This document shows, piece after piece, positions 37,580 through 46,357 of a DNA stretch of 64,000 nucleotides. The notes below the pieces were generated by a model, which was given only the letters and a program-made list of their open reading frames with translations, was not told where the DNA came from and searched no databases. The DNA is from Comamonadaceae bacterium OS-1 (lineage in GTDB: Bacteria; Pseudomonadota; Gammaproteobacteria; Burkholderiales; Burkholderiaceae_C). The stretch's first letter is position 1. Each line of letters begins with the position of its first letter. The position numbers and the translations under genes are program-made. The DNA lies in assembly GCA_027923965.1 (NCBI GenBank), contig AP026969.1, forward strand, positions 992,001-1,056,000, given 5' to 3'.

Positions 37580-38379
37580 CCGTGCTGCTGCAGATATCCG
37601 ACCCGCACTTCGGCACCGAGCAGGCCCCGGTGGTGGAGGCCCTGGCCGCCCTGGCCCGGCAGCAGCGGCCCGATCTGCTGGTGCTGTCGGGCGACATCAC
37701 CCAGCGTGCGCGCCCAGCCCAGTTCCGCGCGGCCCGGGCGTTCATGGACCGGCTGGGCGGGCCACTGCTGGCCATTCCCGGCAACCACGACATCCCGTTG
37801 CTCAACCTGTGGGCGCGCTGGCAACACCCTTACGCCGGGCACTGCGCGGCTTTTGGGCCCGACCTGGAGCCGGTGTTCCGATCCGCTGACCTGCTGGTCA
37901 TCGGCGTGAACACCACCCGCGCCGCCCGGCATGAAAACGGCGAGGTGTCGCCCGCGCAGATCGACCGTGTGGCCACCTTGTTGGCTGGAGCCACGGCGGC
38001 GCAGTTGCGCGTGGTGGTGGTGCACCAGCCCATCGCGGTGCAGCGCGCCGAAGACGTGAAGAATCTGCTGCTCGGCCACACCGCCGCACAGCAGGCCTGG
38101 GCCCGCGCCGGGGCCGACCTGGTACTAGGCGGGCACATCCACCTGCCGTTTGTGCAGCCGCTGCCCGGCCTGGCGCGGCCCCTGTGGGCGGTGCAGGCGG
38201 GCACGGCGGTGTCGAGCCGGGTGCGCGCGGGCGCACCGAACTCGGTGAACCTGCTGCGCTGGCAGGCGGCCACCGGGCGCTGCGAGGTGGAGCAGTGGGA
38301 TTTCGCTGCCCCGTCTGGCGCGTTTGCGTGTGCGAAAGTGACATCCATCCAGGTGGACCGGGGGCTGCATGCTGCTTGA
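37576..38379 (+). CDS. Metallophosphoesterase (calcineurin-like)
   Basis: The 267-residue protein displays all motifs of the two-metal phosphoesterases: SDPHFG, SGDITQRA, GNHDIP, VVHQP and GGHIHLP. It resembles 3',5'-cyclic-nucleotide phosphodiesterase and UDP-diacylglucosamine hydrolase relatives; the substrate is uncertain. Overlaps of 4 nt with the lipid kinase and 11 nt with the PAP2 gene indicate coupled translation and a shared pathway, probably of lipid phosphates. Confidence 0.92.
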   Translation: MTVLLQISDPHFGTEQAPVVEALAALARQQRPDLLVLSGDITQRARPAQFRAARAFMDRLGGPLLAIPGNHDIPLLNLWARWQHPYAGHCAAFGPDLEPVFRSADLLVIGVNTTRAARHENGEVSPAQIDRVATLLAGATAAQLRVVVVHQPIAVQRAEDVKNLLLGHTAAQQAWARAGADLVLGGHIHLPFVQPLPGLARPLWAVQAGTAVSSRVRAGAPNSVNLLRWQAATGRCEVEQWDFAAPSGAFACAKVTSIQVDRGLHAA

Positions 38380-39160
38380 TGTACAGGCCTGGGCTCCGTG
38401 GGCGCTGGAAATTTATGCGGCTGCGCTGGCGCTGTTGCTGCTCACCGCCACGGGCGGCTGGTGGCTGGTGCAGCGCATCGACGTGCCGCGCGACCAAAGC
38501 CGCCTGTCGCCCGGGCTGTACCTGGGCGTGCGGCTGGCGGCGGGCTTTGCGGTGATCGTCAGCGGGGCCTGGGTGTTTGCCGAGCTGGCCGAAAAGCTGG
38601 GCACCGATGGCGCCATGGGCCGGGCCGACCAGGCGCTGGCCGACAGCCTGCGCACCCAGTTGCCACCTGCCGCGCTGCAGGCGTTTGCACTGATCACCCA
38701 CCTGGCCGATCCCGCCACGTCCACCGGGGTGTGCATCCTGGTGGCCGCGTTGCTGGTGTGGCGGGGCCGCCGCTGGCTGGCGCTGGCCTGGGTGCTGGCC
38801 GTGGCGGGCAACGGTGTACTCAACACCACGCTGAAACAGATTTTTGCGCGTGTGCGGCCGGTGCACGACGACGGGCTGGTGATGGCCCACGGCTTCAGCT
38901 TTCCCAGCGGCCACAGCTCGGGCGCGGTGGTGCTGTACGGCATGCTGGCCTATGTGCTGTGCCGCTTTGTGCCGCCGCGCGGGCATCTGCCGCTGGTGCT
39001 GGCCGCGGTGGCGTTGGCGTTTTCGGTGGGGGTGAGCCGGGTGTTTCTGCGGGTGCACTTTGCCAGCGATGTGCTGGCCGGCTTTGCGTCGGGCACGGCT
39101 TGGCTGGTGGTGTGCATTGCCAGCATCGAGCTGACGCGCTGGACACGCACGCGTACCTGA
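38369..39160 (+). CDS. PAP2 family membrane phosphatase
   Basis: The 263-residue protein has about six membrane segments and a complete PAP2 active site: KQIFARVRP, FPSGHSSG and SRVFLRVHFASDVLAG. It probably dephosphorylates phosphatidic acid, phosphatidylglycerol phosphate or undecaprenyl pyrophosphate at the membrane. With the DAG kinase two genes earlier, the pair could cycle lipid phosphates. The N-terminal extension (to residue ~90) adds a membrane segment. Confidence 0.93.
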   Translation: MLLDVQAWAPWALEIYAAALALLLLTATGGWWLVQRIDVPRDQSRLSPGLYLGVRLAAGFAVIVSGAWVFAELAEKLGTDGAMGRADQALADSLRTQLPPAALQAFALITHLADPATSTGVCILVAALLVWRGRRWLALAWVLAVAGNGVLNTTLKQIFARVRPVHDDGLVMAHGFSFPSGHSSGAVVLYGMLAYVLCRFVPPRGHLPLVLAAVALAFSVGVSRVFLRVHFASDVLAGFASGTAWLVVCIASIELTRWTRTRT

Positions 39161-39181
39161 GACGGTCTGGGCTGGCCGGGG

Positions 39182-40687
39182 TCAGGCCCCGCTGTGTGCA
39201 CCGTACAGCACGGTCTGGTTGCGGCCAAGGGCCTTGGCCTGGTAGAGCGCCAGATCGGCCTGCTGGACCAGCAACTCGGTGGCTTCGCCCACGACAGGAA
39301 TGTGCAGTGACACGCCCAGGCTGGCGGTGACCGTGCCCAAGGGCGATGCCGCGTGCGGCAGGGCCAGGGCAACCAGGGCCTGACGGGCGGTTTCGGCGAT
39401 GTGCAGGGCATCGGCGGCATCGCGCACCGGGGCCAGCAGCACAAATTCTTCGCCGCCGTAGCGGGCCACCAGGTCGCCGCCGCGGTGCAAATGCGCGGCC
39501 AGCACGCGGGCCACGTGGCGCAGGCAGTCGTCGCCTGCCAGGTGGCCGTAGTGGTCGTTGTAGGCTTTGAAAAAGTCTATGTCCAGCATCACCAGCGCCA
39601 GGGGCTGGCTATTGCGCGCGGCACGGCTCCATTCGCTGGCCAGCACTTCGTCGAAGCGGCGGCGGTTGGCGATGCCGGTCAGGCCGTCGGTGGCGCTCAG
39701 GGAGGCGAGCCGGGCGTTGGAGGCTTCCAGCGCCTGGGTGCGTTCGCGCACTTTGTCTTCCAGCCGGCGTTCGTGGGTTTTCAGCTCGGTGAGCAAAATG
39801 GCGAAGCCAATGCCTACGGTGCACAGCGTGAAGATGAACTCTTGTGCCCGCACGATTTCCAGGTGCACGTCGACCGCCCCAAACGGCTGGTGACCGGTGG
39901 TCAAGACCCAGGCGGTGGCCAGCGAGATCAGCGCCACCGCCAGCGCCGTCCAGCGCACGCCAAAGCGCACGGCCAGGTACAGCACCGGGGGCAGCAGCAG
40001 GTCGGGCGTGACCGACACGCCGCCGACTTCGCCCCCCTGGGCGGTGAACACCAGTCCGGCCAGCGCCAGGCCCAGCAGCACGATGGTGCCGTCAAGCAGG
40101 GTGAAGCGGGTGGGGGCTGACCGTACCGGTCCCGAAAAGCTGAGCAGCAACGGCGTGTAGATCAACAGCCCCAGCGCGTCGCCAAACCACCACACCCGCA
40201 CCAACGTCAGATACGGCGTGGTGATGCTGCCATCCAGGTGCAACAGCACGGCCGAGGCCAGCAGTGCGGCCAGCAGCGCGGCCACGATGGGCCCGGCGGC
40301 GATGAACTTGCCGAAGTCCTCAAACCGCTGCAGCCCCCGCGATACCTGCATGCGGCGCATCAGCCCGTAGGCCAGCAGCACCTCGGCCAGATTGACCAGC
40401 CCCAGCAATACCGAGCTCCCCAGCGGAAAAGCCGAGGTGGTGGCCAGCACGTCCGAGCTGGTCGTCAGCATTGCCATGGCCCAGCCGCGCTGGCCCTGGT
40501 AGCGCAGCAGGGCGGCCAGCAGTACGGCATTGGGCAGCCAGACCACGGCCTCGGTTTCCGGGGTGACGGCGAAGAAAAGGGTGAGCTTGACGCTGCCGAA
40601 ATGCAGCAGGGGTAGGAGCAGGTAGATCCACCACGGCGGGCGGTCGAGGCCGGTGGGCGACGGGGTGGGTTGAATGGCGGCGTGCAC
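39182..40687 (-). CDS. MASE1-GGDEF diguanylate cyclase
   Basis: About 501 residues: an integral membrane MASE1 sensor (residues ~15-300, eight or so hydrophobic segments), a short coiled linker, and a GGDEF domain. The active motif is GGEEF, an RGGD inhibitory site precedes it by five residues, and DIDFFKAYNDHYGH is intact, so it should be active and feedback-inhibited. No ATG lies before the MASE1 domain except one inside the neighbouring gene, so I chose a GTG at 40687 (GGGAC close upstream); this start is uncertain. Confidence 0.9.
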   Translation of the reverse strand: MHAAIQPTPSPTGLDRPPWWIYLLLPLLHFGSVKLTLFFAVTPETEAVVWLPNAVLLAALLRYQGQRGWAMAMLTTSSDVLATTSAFPLGSSVLLGLVNLAEVLLAYGLMRRMQVSRGLQRFEDFGKFIAAGPIVAALLAALLASAVLLHLDGSITTPYLTLVRVWWFGDALGLLIYTPLLLSFSGPVRSAPTRFTLLDGTIVLLGLALAGLVFTAQGGEVGGVSVTPDLLLPPVLYLAVRFGVRWTALAVALISLATAWVLTTGHQPFGAVDVHLEIVRAQEFIFTLCTVGIGFAILLTELKTHERRLEDKVRERTQALEASNARLASLSATDGLTGIANRRRFDEVLASEWSRAARNSQPLALVMLDIDFFKAYNDHYGHLAGDDCLRHVARVLAAHLHRGGDLVARYGGEEFVLLAPVRDAADALHIAETARQALVALALPHAASPLGTVTASLGVSLHIPVVGEATELLVQQADLALYQAKALGRNQTVLYGAHSGA

Positions 40688-40742
40688 GTCCCTATCGTAT
40701 AAGAATCTGGTTACATTTTTAAACTCTTTATTTGTGGATATT

Positions 40743-40797
40743 TTTGGCCCCCCATGCTTATCCAACCAGCATAAGAAGCTATATTTTTTGTAGCGTT
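40743..40797. repeat. Dispersed palindromic repeat, copy 9
   Basis: The plus strand reads CATGCTTATCCAACCAGCAT then AAGAAGCTATATTTTTTGTA and GCGTTGG. The last codons (LQKI) and TAG stop (40779-40781, minus strand) of the MFS gene fall inside it, and it occupies the region upstream of the MASE1-GGDEF gene. Confidence 0.85.
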
Positions 40798-41972
40798 GGT
40801 TCAACAGATTGCCAGATGCGCCGCAGGGCCGGCACCAGGGCCAGGTAGACCGCGCCAAACAGCACAAAGCCCAGGGTCAGCACCTGGCTTTCGAACCGGC
40901 TGTGCAGCAGCACAAACAGGCCCACGCCCACCATGCGGCCCAGGCCTAGCGGGATTTCGCGCACCACGATGTAGTCCAGCTTGTGCTGGGCGTAGTCGGG
41001 GGCGGACTCGATGGCGGCGTAGCTCCAGGCCATTTCGCAGGTGGTGATGGTGTTCATGCCGATGGCGCTGGCGATGCCGTAGACCACCAGCATGGCGGGC
41101 TCCTGCACCAGGGCCAGCGCGATGGAGGCCGCGCACACCAGCAGCGCGCCCAGGGTGTAGGTGCGCAGCCGGTGGCGGGCCTGGCTGCGCGCGGCCAGCA
41201 CCACGCTGGACACCAGGCCTACCAGCGCCACCAGGGCGCTGTAGGCCCCAAAGGCGAACTCGTCCTGCAGGATGGCATAGGCCATGATGGTGACCAGAAA
41301 GCTGGTGTAAGTGCCCTGCACCGTGGCCATGGCAGTGCTGACCCAGAACATGCCGCGCCAGGTGCGCTGCTTGTTGCGCCACGCGCCCAGCAGGTTGGAG
41401 GCGCGGCCCAGCGGCTGGCCGGTGATGCGGGTAGACCACCAGGCCGCCACGGCAAAGGTCAGCAGCGACAGGCCGAACACCAGGCTGTAGCCGGGTCGGC
41501 CCGCGATGTGGCGGATCAGCCAGCCCGCCAACAGCGGGGCCACGATGGCGGCACCGCTGGTCATGTAGTTGGCGGCATAGAGAAAGCGGTCGCGCTGTGC
41601 ATCCTGGGCGTTTTCCAGAAACTGCATGTGCTGGCCGATGACGAAAAAGCTCACCGCCAGGCCCAGCAGGCCGCCAATCCACCCTACATGCCGGGCGCAG
41701 TCTTCCTGCAGCCACAAAATGACGGCGTAGGCCAGCATGAAGATCACCAGCCCTACCCGCGAGCTGGCCATGGGCGAGGTGCGCCGCGCGTGCAGGCTGC
41801 ACAGCGGAAAGCTCAGCAAGATCGCCGCCGACTGGCTCAGGCTGTAGTGGGCCTGGGTGATCAGCGAGCGGTCGATGTTCCAGATGTAGAGGTTGACGAA
41901 GATGTTGGACAGGCCTACGGCAAAGGCCTGTAGCAGCATCAGCACCAAAAAACGGCGGGCGTTGAGGGTCAT
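40779..41972 (-). CDS. MFS transporter at the end of the beta-glucoside operon
   Basis: The 397-residue protein has about 12 membrane segments (for example FLVLMLLQAFAVGLSNIFVNLYIW, and QHMQFLENAQDAQRDRFLYAANY in a loop). It does not match a well-known MFS subfamily by eye; it somewhat resembles the YqgE/GPH-like or YbfB-like permeases of unknown cargo. It follows the ATPase gene by 33 nt in the same direction, so it probably moves a sugar or exports a by-product. Its 3' end lies in a dispersed repeat. Confidence 0.8.
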   Translation of the reverse strand: MTLNARRFLVLMLLQAFAVGLSNIFVNLYIWNIDRSLITQAHYSLSQSAAILLSFPLCSLHARRTSPMASSRVGLVIFMLAYAVILWLQEDCARHVGWIGGLLGLAVSFFVIGQHMQFLENAQDAQRDRFLYAANYMTSGAAIVAPLLAGWLIRHIAGRPGYSLVFGLSLLTFAVAAWWSTRITGQPLGRASNLLGAWRNKQRTWRGMFWVSTAMATVQGTYTSFLVTIMAYAILQDEFAFGAYSALVALVGLVSSVVLAARSQARHRLRTYTLGALLVCAASIALALVQEPAMLVVYGIASAIGMNTITTCEMAWSYAAIESAPDYAQHKLDYIVVREIPLGLGRMVGVGLFVLLHSRFESQVLTLGFVLFGAVYLALVPALRRIWQSVEPTLQKI

Positions 41973-42005
41973 GTAACCGAGTATGTCCTCGGAAGATCGG
42001 GACTT

Positions 42006-43085
42006 TTACAACCGCCGTCCGTCCTCGCCAAACAGCGAGATGCGCCGCACATCGCAGCGCACGCCCAGGGTGTGGCCGCGCTGGTGGGGGGTGTGGCTGT
42101 CGGCGATGCATGACATGGTGGTGCCGCCCAGGTCCAGCCACAGCACCACCATCGCGCCCATCGGTTCGGCCAATGTGACGGTAGCCTTGCCCAGGGCGGG
42201 CTGGTCCTCGGGCACCAGGTCCACGTGCTCGGGGCGCACACCCAGCACGGCTTTCTGGCCCATGTGCGGCGGCGTGGCGAAGGGGTAACCAGCCACGTCG
42301 ACGCTCAGGCCCGGGCCCCGCCACACCAGTTGGCCGTTGTCGGAGGCGATCACGCCCTCGAAGAAGTTCATGGTGGGCGAGCCCAGAAAGCCCGCCACAA
42401 AGCGGTTGATGGGCCGGTCGTAGACCTCGGCGGGGGTGCCAATCTGCTGGATCTTGCCGTCCAGCATCACCGCAATGCGGCTGGCCAGGGTCATGGCCTC
42501 GGTCTGGTCGTGGGTGACGTAGATCATGGTCTTGCCGATGTCCACGTGCAGCTGCTTGAGCTCGCGGCGCAGCTCGTTGCGCAGCTTGGCATCCAGATTA
42601 GATAAGGGTTCGTCAAACAGGTACACCCCGGCATCGCGCACCAGGGCGCGGCCAATCGCCACCCGCTGGCGCTGCCCGCCCGACAGCTGCGACGGCTTGC
42701 GCTGCAGCAGCGGCCCCAGGTGCAGCATGGAGGAAGCACGTTCCACCCGGCGGGCAATCTCATCCGCCGGGATACCGGTGATGCGCGGGCCGAAGGACAT
42801 GTTGCGCTCTACCGTCATGGTGGGGTAGAGGGCGTAGCTCTGGAACACCATGCCGATGGAGCGGTCCTTGGGGTCGGCCCAGGTGACATCGGTGCCGCCG
42901 ATCTCGATCACGCCGTCATGCACGTCGATCAGACCCGCAATGGTGTGCAGCAGGGTGGATTTGCCGCAGCCCGAGGGGCCCAGCAGCACCAGGAATTCGC
43001 CGTCGACGACCTCCAGGTTCATGTTTTGCAGGATGTCCACATTGCCCAGGCGGATGTGGAGTTGTTGGATGGAAACGCTAGCCAT
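42006..43085 (-). CDS. ugpC: Sugar ABC transporter ATPase (UgpC/MsmX type)
   Basis: The 359-residue protein has Walker [10 protein letters not shown], the Q-loop in [10 protein letters not shown], signature LSGGQRQR, Walker [17 protein letters not shown], and a C-terminal TOBE/OB regulatory domain ([12 protein letters not shown]). This is the MalK/UgpC/MsmX family that energises carbohydrate importers. It follows the second permease gene by 10 nt. The symbol denotes the subfamily, not the substrate. Confidence 0.93.
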   Translation of the reverse strand: MASVSIQQLHIRLGNVDILQNMNLEVVDGEFLVLLGPSGCGKSTLLHTIAGLIDVHDGVIEIGGTDVTWADPKDRSIGMVFQSYALYPTMTVERNMSFGPRITGIPADEIARRVERASSMLHLGPLLQRKPSQLSGGQRQRVAIGRALVRDAGVYLFDEPLSNLDAKLRNELRRELKQLHVDIGKTMIYVTHDQTEAMTLASRIAVMLDGKIQQIGTPAEVYDRPINRFVAGFLGSPTMNFFEGVIASDNGQLVWRGPGLSVDVAGYPFATPPHMGQKAVLGVRPEHVDLVPEDQPALGKATVTLAEPMGAMVVLWLDLGGTTMSCIADSHTPHQRGHTLGVRCDVRRISLFGEDGRRL

Positions 43086-43095
43086 AATTTTTCTT

Positions 43096-43995
43096 TCAAC
43101 CTTTTACTGCACCGGCGGCGATACCACGCACGAACCAGCGACCGGAGATGAGATAGATGAACAGCGGCACCGACGACGTGAGGATGGTGGCCGCCATATT
43201 GACGTTGTACAAACGCTCGCCGGTGGTGGTGTTGATGATGTTGTTGAGCTGCACCGTCATGGGCAGGTTCTCACGTCCGGCAAACACCAGGCCCAGCAAA
43301 AAGTCGTTCCAGATACCGGTGACCTGCATGATCACGGCCACGATGATGATGGGCGTGGACATGGGAATCATCAGCTGGAAGAAGATGCGCCAGAAGCCTC
43401 CGCCGTCGATGCGCGCGGCCTTCACCAGCTCTTCGGGCAGGCTTGCGTAGTAGTTGCGGAACAGCAGCGTCATCACCGGCATGCCGAAGATGGTGTGCAC
43501 CAACACGATGGCGGGCAGGGTGCTGAACAGGCCCATCATCGACAGCCCACGCACCAGCGGGTACATGTGCACCTGGTAGGGAATGAACGCGCCCAGCAGC
43601 AGGATGCCAAAGAACACCCCGGCCCAGGGCCTGCGCCAGTAAGCCAGCGCGTAGCCGTTGAGCGCGCCCACAAAGATGGACAGAATCGCGCTGGGGATGA
43701 CGATCTTCAGCGAGTTCCAGAACCCGACCTGGATGCCGGTGCATTCCAGCCCGGTGCAGGCGCTGGACCAGGCAATGCCCCAGGCCTCCAGCGTGGGCTT
43801 GCTGGGCAGGGCGAAGATCTGGCCCAGGCGGATCTCGTCCATGGGCTTGAGCGAGGTCACCACCATCACATACAGCGGCAGCAGAAAGAACACCGCGCTC
43901 ATCAGCAGGAAGGCATAGATGCCGACGCGGGCCGGGGTGAACCAGGATTGGGCAGGGCGCTGGTTGCGCACCTTGACAGGGTTGGCGGTAGTCAT
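43096..43995 (-). CDS. Sugar ABC transporter permease, MalG-like
   Basis: The 299-residue protein has six membrane segments and the permease EAA-like loop ([29 protein letters not shown]). The C-terminal half has [17 protein letters not shown], common in MalG/UgpE members. It pairs with the other permease, whose stop codon is 2 nt upstream, to form the channel for a glucoside or oligosaccharide. Confidence 0.93.
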   Translation of the reverse strand: MTTANPVKVRNQRPAQSWFTPARVGIYAFLLMSAVFFLLPLYVMVVTSLKPMDEIRLGQIFALPSKPTLEAWGIAWSSACTGLECTGIQVGFWNSLKIVIPSAILSIFVGALNGYALAYWRRPWAGVFFGILLLGAFIPYQVHMYPLVRGLSMMGLFSTLPAIVLVHTIFGMPVMTLLFRNYYASLPEELVKAARIDGGGFWRIFFQLMIPMSTPIIIVAVIMQVTGIWNDFLLGLVFAGRENLPMTVQLNNIINTTTGERLYNVNMAATILTSSVPLFIYLISGRWFVRGIAAGAVKG

Positions 43996-43997
43996 GG

Positions 43998-44912
43998 TCA
44001 GTGGCCCTTGCTATTGTTTTTTTCCATGCGGTTCTTGGCGTACAGCCAGGGCAGCAGCAGGGCCAGCACGGTCAGCAGCAGCACCACCGAGGCAGCCGAG
44101 GCCAGGCCGATGTTGGCGCGGTTGAACAGGTAGTCCATGATGAACTTGGCAGGCACCTCGCTGGCAATGCCGGGGCCGCCGCCGGTCATGGAGACCACCA
44201 CGTCGAACACCTTGATCACCCCCAGCGACAGCAGCACGGTGGCGGTGGCGATGCTGGGCGCAATCATGGGCACCACGATGCTCATGTAGACGCGCCATAC
44301 CGGGATGCCGTCGATGCGTGCGGCCTTCCAGATTTCTTCGTCCACGCCGCGCAGGCCCGCCAGCAGCAAGGCCATCACCAGCCCGGCAGACTGCCATACG
44401 GCGGCCAGGGCGATGGCGTACATCACCTTGTCCTGGCTGATGATCCAGTCGAATTCAAAGTTAGGAAAGCCGAGCTGGCGTACCGCCTCCTGCAGGCCCA
44501 GGCCGGGGTTCAGCATCCACTGCCAGACCAGGCCGGTGGCCACAAAGCTCATGGCGTAGGGGTAGAGAAAGATGGTGCGAAAAATGCCTTCGCCGCGCAC
44601 CTTCTGGTCGATGAACACCGCCAGAAAAAAGCCCAGTACCAGGCAAGCCACCACAAAGATCACGCCAAACAGCGCCATGTTGTGCAGCGACAGCCACCAG
44701 CGGTCGGTGGTGAACAGCTTTTCGTACTGGGTCAGGCCCACGAAGTTGGTGTTGGGGAAGGTTTTGGAGCTGGTCATCGACACCACGATGGACCACAGCA
44801 CGGTGCCCAAGTAGCAGAGCAGCACGGTCACGGCCATGGGCATCAGGGCGAAGTTGACCGCCCAGTTCTGGCGCTTGCCGCGCCGGGGCGAGGGAGGGGA
44901 GTGGGTGGCCAT
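43998..44912 (-). CDS. Sugar ABC transporter permease, MalF-like
   Basis: The 304-residue protein has six membrane segments and the EAA loop (VDEEIWKAARIDGIPVWRVYMSIVVPMI). FRTIFLYPYAMSFVATGLVWQWMLNPGLG is typical of MalF/UgpA-like subunits. It lies after a 110-bp gap from the binding-protein gene that contains a run of G residues near 44985 and a small GC-rich hairpin. Confidence 0.93.
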   Translation of the reverse strand: MATHSPPSPRRGKRQNWAVNFALMPMAVTVLLCYLGTVLWSIVVSMTSSKTFPNTNFVGLTQYEKLFTTDRWWLSLHNMALFGVIFVVACLVLGFFLAVFIDQKVRGEGIFRTIFLYPYAMSFVATGLVWQWMLNPGLGLQEAVRQLGFPNFEFDWIISQDKVMYAIALAAVWQSAGLVMALLLAGLRGVDEEIWKAARIDGIPVWRVYMSIVVPMIAPSIATATVLLSLGVIKVFDVVVSMTGGGPGIASEVPAKFIMDYLFNRANIGLASAASVVLLLTVLALLLPWLYAKNRMEKNNSKGH

Positions 44913-45022
44913 CTAAGGTGTCCTTTGTGCAATTCGGAATGCGGTGCGGAATGCGGTGCCGACGTGGTGTGGCACGTCGGCACGGGGGGGGGCCGGCGGG
45001 TCAGCGCCGGGCCAGCCCTTGT

Positions 45023-46264
45023 TTAGCCCTTGATCGCGCTCTGCAGCGCCTTGACCACATCGTCCACCGACTGGGCGGTATTCCAGTACTTGGAGATGAT
45101 GTCCTGCACGGCACCGCCCACATCGGGGGCCAGCAGCATATCGGGCACGGCGATCTGGCGGGTCTTGTCCTTCATGATGGCCAGACCGGTCTGGGCGCAC
45201 ATGTCCATTTGCGACGCGTCGACATCGGTGCGGATCGGGATAGAACCCTTTTTGTTGTTGAACGCCACCTGGGTGGTGGGCGAGGTCATGGAGGTGGCCA
45301 GCATCTGCTGGGCCTTGATGGCGTTGGCATCCTTGGTGCGGGGGAACACAAACACGTCACCGGCAATGATGTAGGGAGACTTGGGGCCAAAGCCGGGGAA
45401 GCAGCCAAAGTCTTTGCCTGCCACCTGCTTGGCGTTGTTGAACTCGCCCTTGGCCCAGTCGCCCATGATTTGCACGCCAGCTTTGCCGGTGATCAGCATC
45501 GAGGTGGCATCGTTCCAGTTGCGGCCTGGCGAGCCTGCGTCGGTGTAGCTTTTCAGGCGCTTGAAGTCGGTGAGCACCTTGCGGAAGGCGGGGGTGTTGA
45601 CGACCGCTGCATCGTGGTCCTTGAAGAACTTCATGTACAGGTCGGTACCGCCCACTTGCGCCACCCAGCTGTAGAAGGTGATGTATTCCTGCCAGCCCTG
45701 GCCACCCAGTGCCAGGGGCACCAGGCCTGCGGCCTTGAGCTTGTCCAGCGCGGCGAACAGCTCGTCGGCGGTCTTGGGTTCGCTGGTGATGCCGGCCTTG
45801 GCAAACGCGGGCTTGGAGTACCAGAACCAGCTGGGCATGTGGATGTTGACCGGCGCGGCGTAGTAGTGGCCGTTGACCTTGATGCTGTTGATCACGGGTG
45901 CGGGCAGCATGGTGTCCCACTTTTCCTTGGCGGCCACGGCATCGATGTCGTTGAGCATGCCCTCTTTGATGATGTCCAGGTACTGCTGCGAGGTGTTGAA
46001 CATGGCCGCAGTGGGCGGGTTGCCACCGACGATGCGGTTGATGGCGGCAGCACGGGCGGCCTCGCCACCGGCCACGGCCGTGTCGACCCATTGGCCACCG
46101 GATTTGTTGAACGCGCCGGCCAGCTCCTGCACCGCAGCCGACTCACCCCCCGAGGTCCACCAGTGCATGACTTCCGCCTTGGTCTGCGCCTGTGCGCCCG
46201 TGGTGGCCAGAATGGCCAGCGATGCGATGGCCAGGGCCACGGTGGTACGAACTTGTGCTTGCAT
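45023..46264 (-). CDS. Sugar ABC transporter periplasmic binding protein
   Basis: The 413-residue precursor begins with a signal peptide (MQAQVRTTVALAIASLAILATTGAQAQ, cut near AQA-Q) and then KAEVMHWWTSGGESAAVQELAGAF, the usual opening of family 1 sugar-binding proteins. MPSWFWYSKPAFAKAGI and GDWAKGEF are sugar-pocket elements. GGAGA 5 nt before the ATG fixes the start. Association with a GH1 enzyme suggests a beta-glucoside or cellobiose-like substrate. Confidence 0.93.
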   Translation of the reverse strand: MQAQVRTTVALAIASLAILATTGAQAQTKAEVMHWWTSGGESAAVQELAGAFNKSGGQWVDTAVAGGEAARAAAINRIVGGNPPTAAMFNTSQQYLDIIKEGMLNDIDAVAAKEKWDTMLPAPVINSIKVNGHYYAAPVNIHMPSWFWYSKPAFAKAGITSEPKTADELFAALDKLKAAGLVPLALGGQGWQEYITFYSWVAQVGGTDLYMKFFKDHDAAVVNTPAFRKVLTDFKRLKSYTDAGSPGRNWNDATSMLITGKAGVQIMGDWAKGEFNNAKQVAGKDFGCFPGFGPKSPYIIAGDVFVFPRTKDANAIKAQQMLATSMTSPTTQVAFNNKKGSIPIRTDVDASQMDMCAQTGLAIMKDKTRQIAVPDMLLAPDVGGAVQDIISKYWNTAQSVDDVVKALQSAIKG

Positions 46265-46305
46265 GTTGTCTCCAGTTTTTATAGAAAAGGGCTCACTGCC
46301 CAGGG

Positions 46306-46346
46306 GGTAAAAAGGGCAGAACCGGCATGTTGACACCGGCTCTGCC
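46306..46346 (-). terminator. Intra-operon hairpin with T-run (attenuator-like)
   Basis: On the minus strand, GGCAGAGCCGG and CCGGTTCTGCC form a long, slightly mismatched stem (46315-46346) followed by CTTTTT. It stands 11 bp after the beta-glucosidase stop and about 40 bp before the binding-protein start, so it could uncouple expression of the enzyme from the transporter. Confidence 0.65.
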
Positions 46347-46357
46347 AGGGAAAAAAG

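Noticed and set aside
44983..44993. Run of G residues as a phase-variation switch
   Set aside because: The run lies in the gap between the binding-protein and permease genes, not in a reading frame or clearly between -35 and -10 boxes.
44918..46333. 471-codon open frame on the plus strand
   Set aside because: Antisense to the sugar-binding protein gene, which has a clear signal peptide and family motifs.
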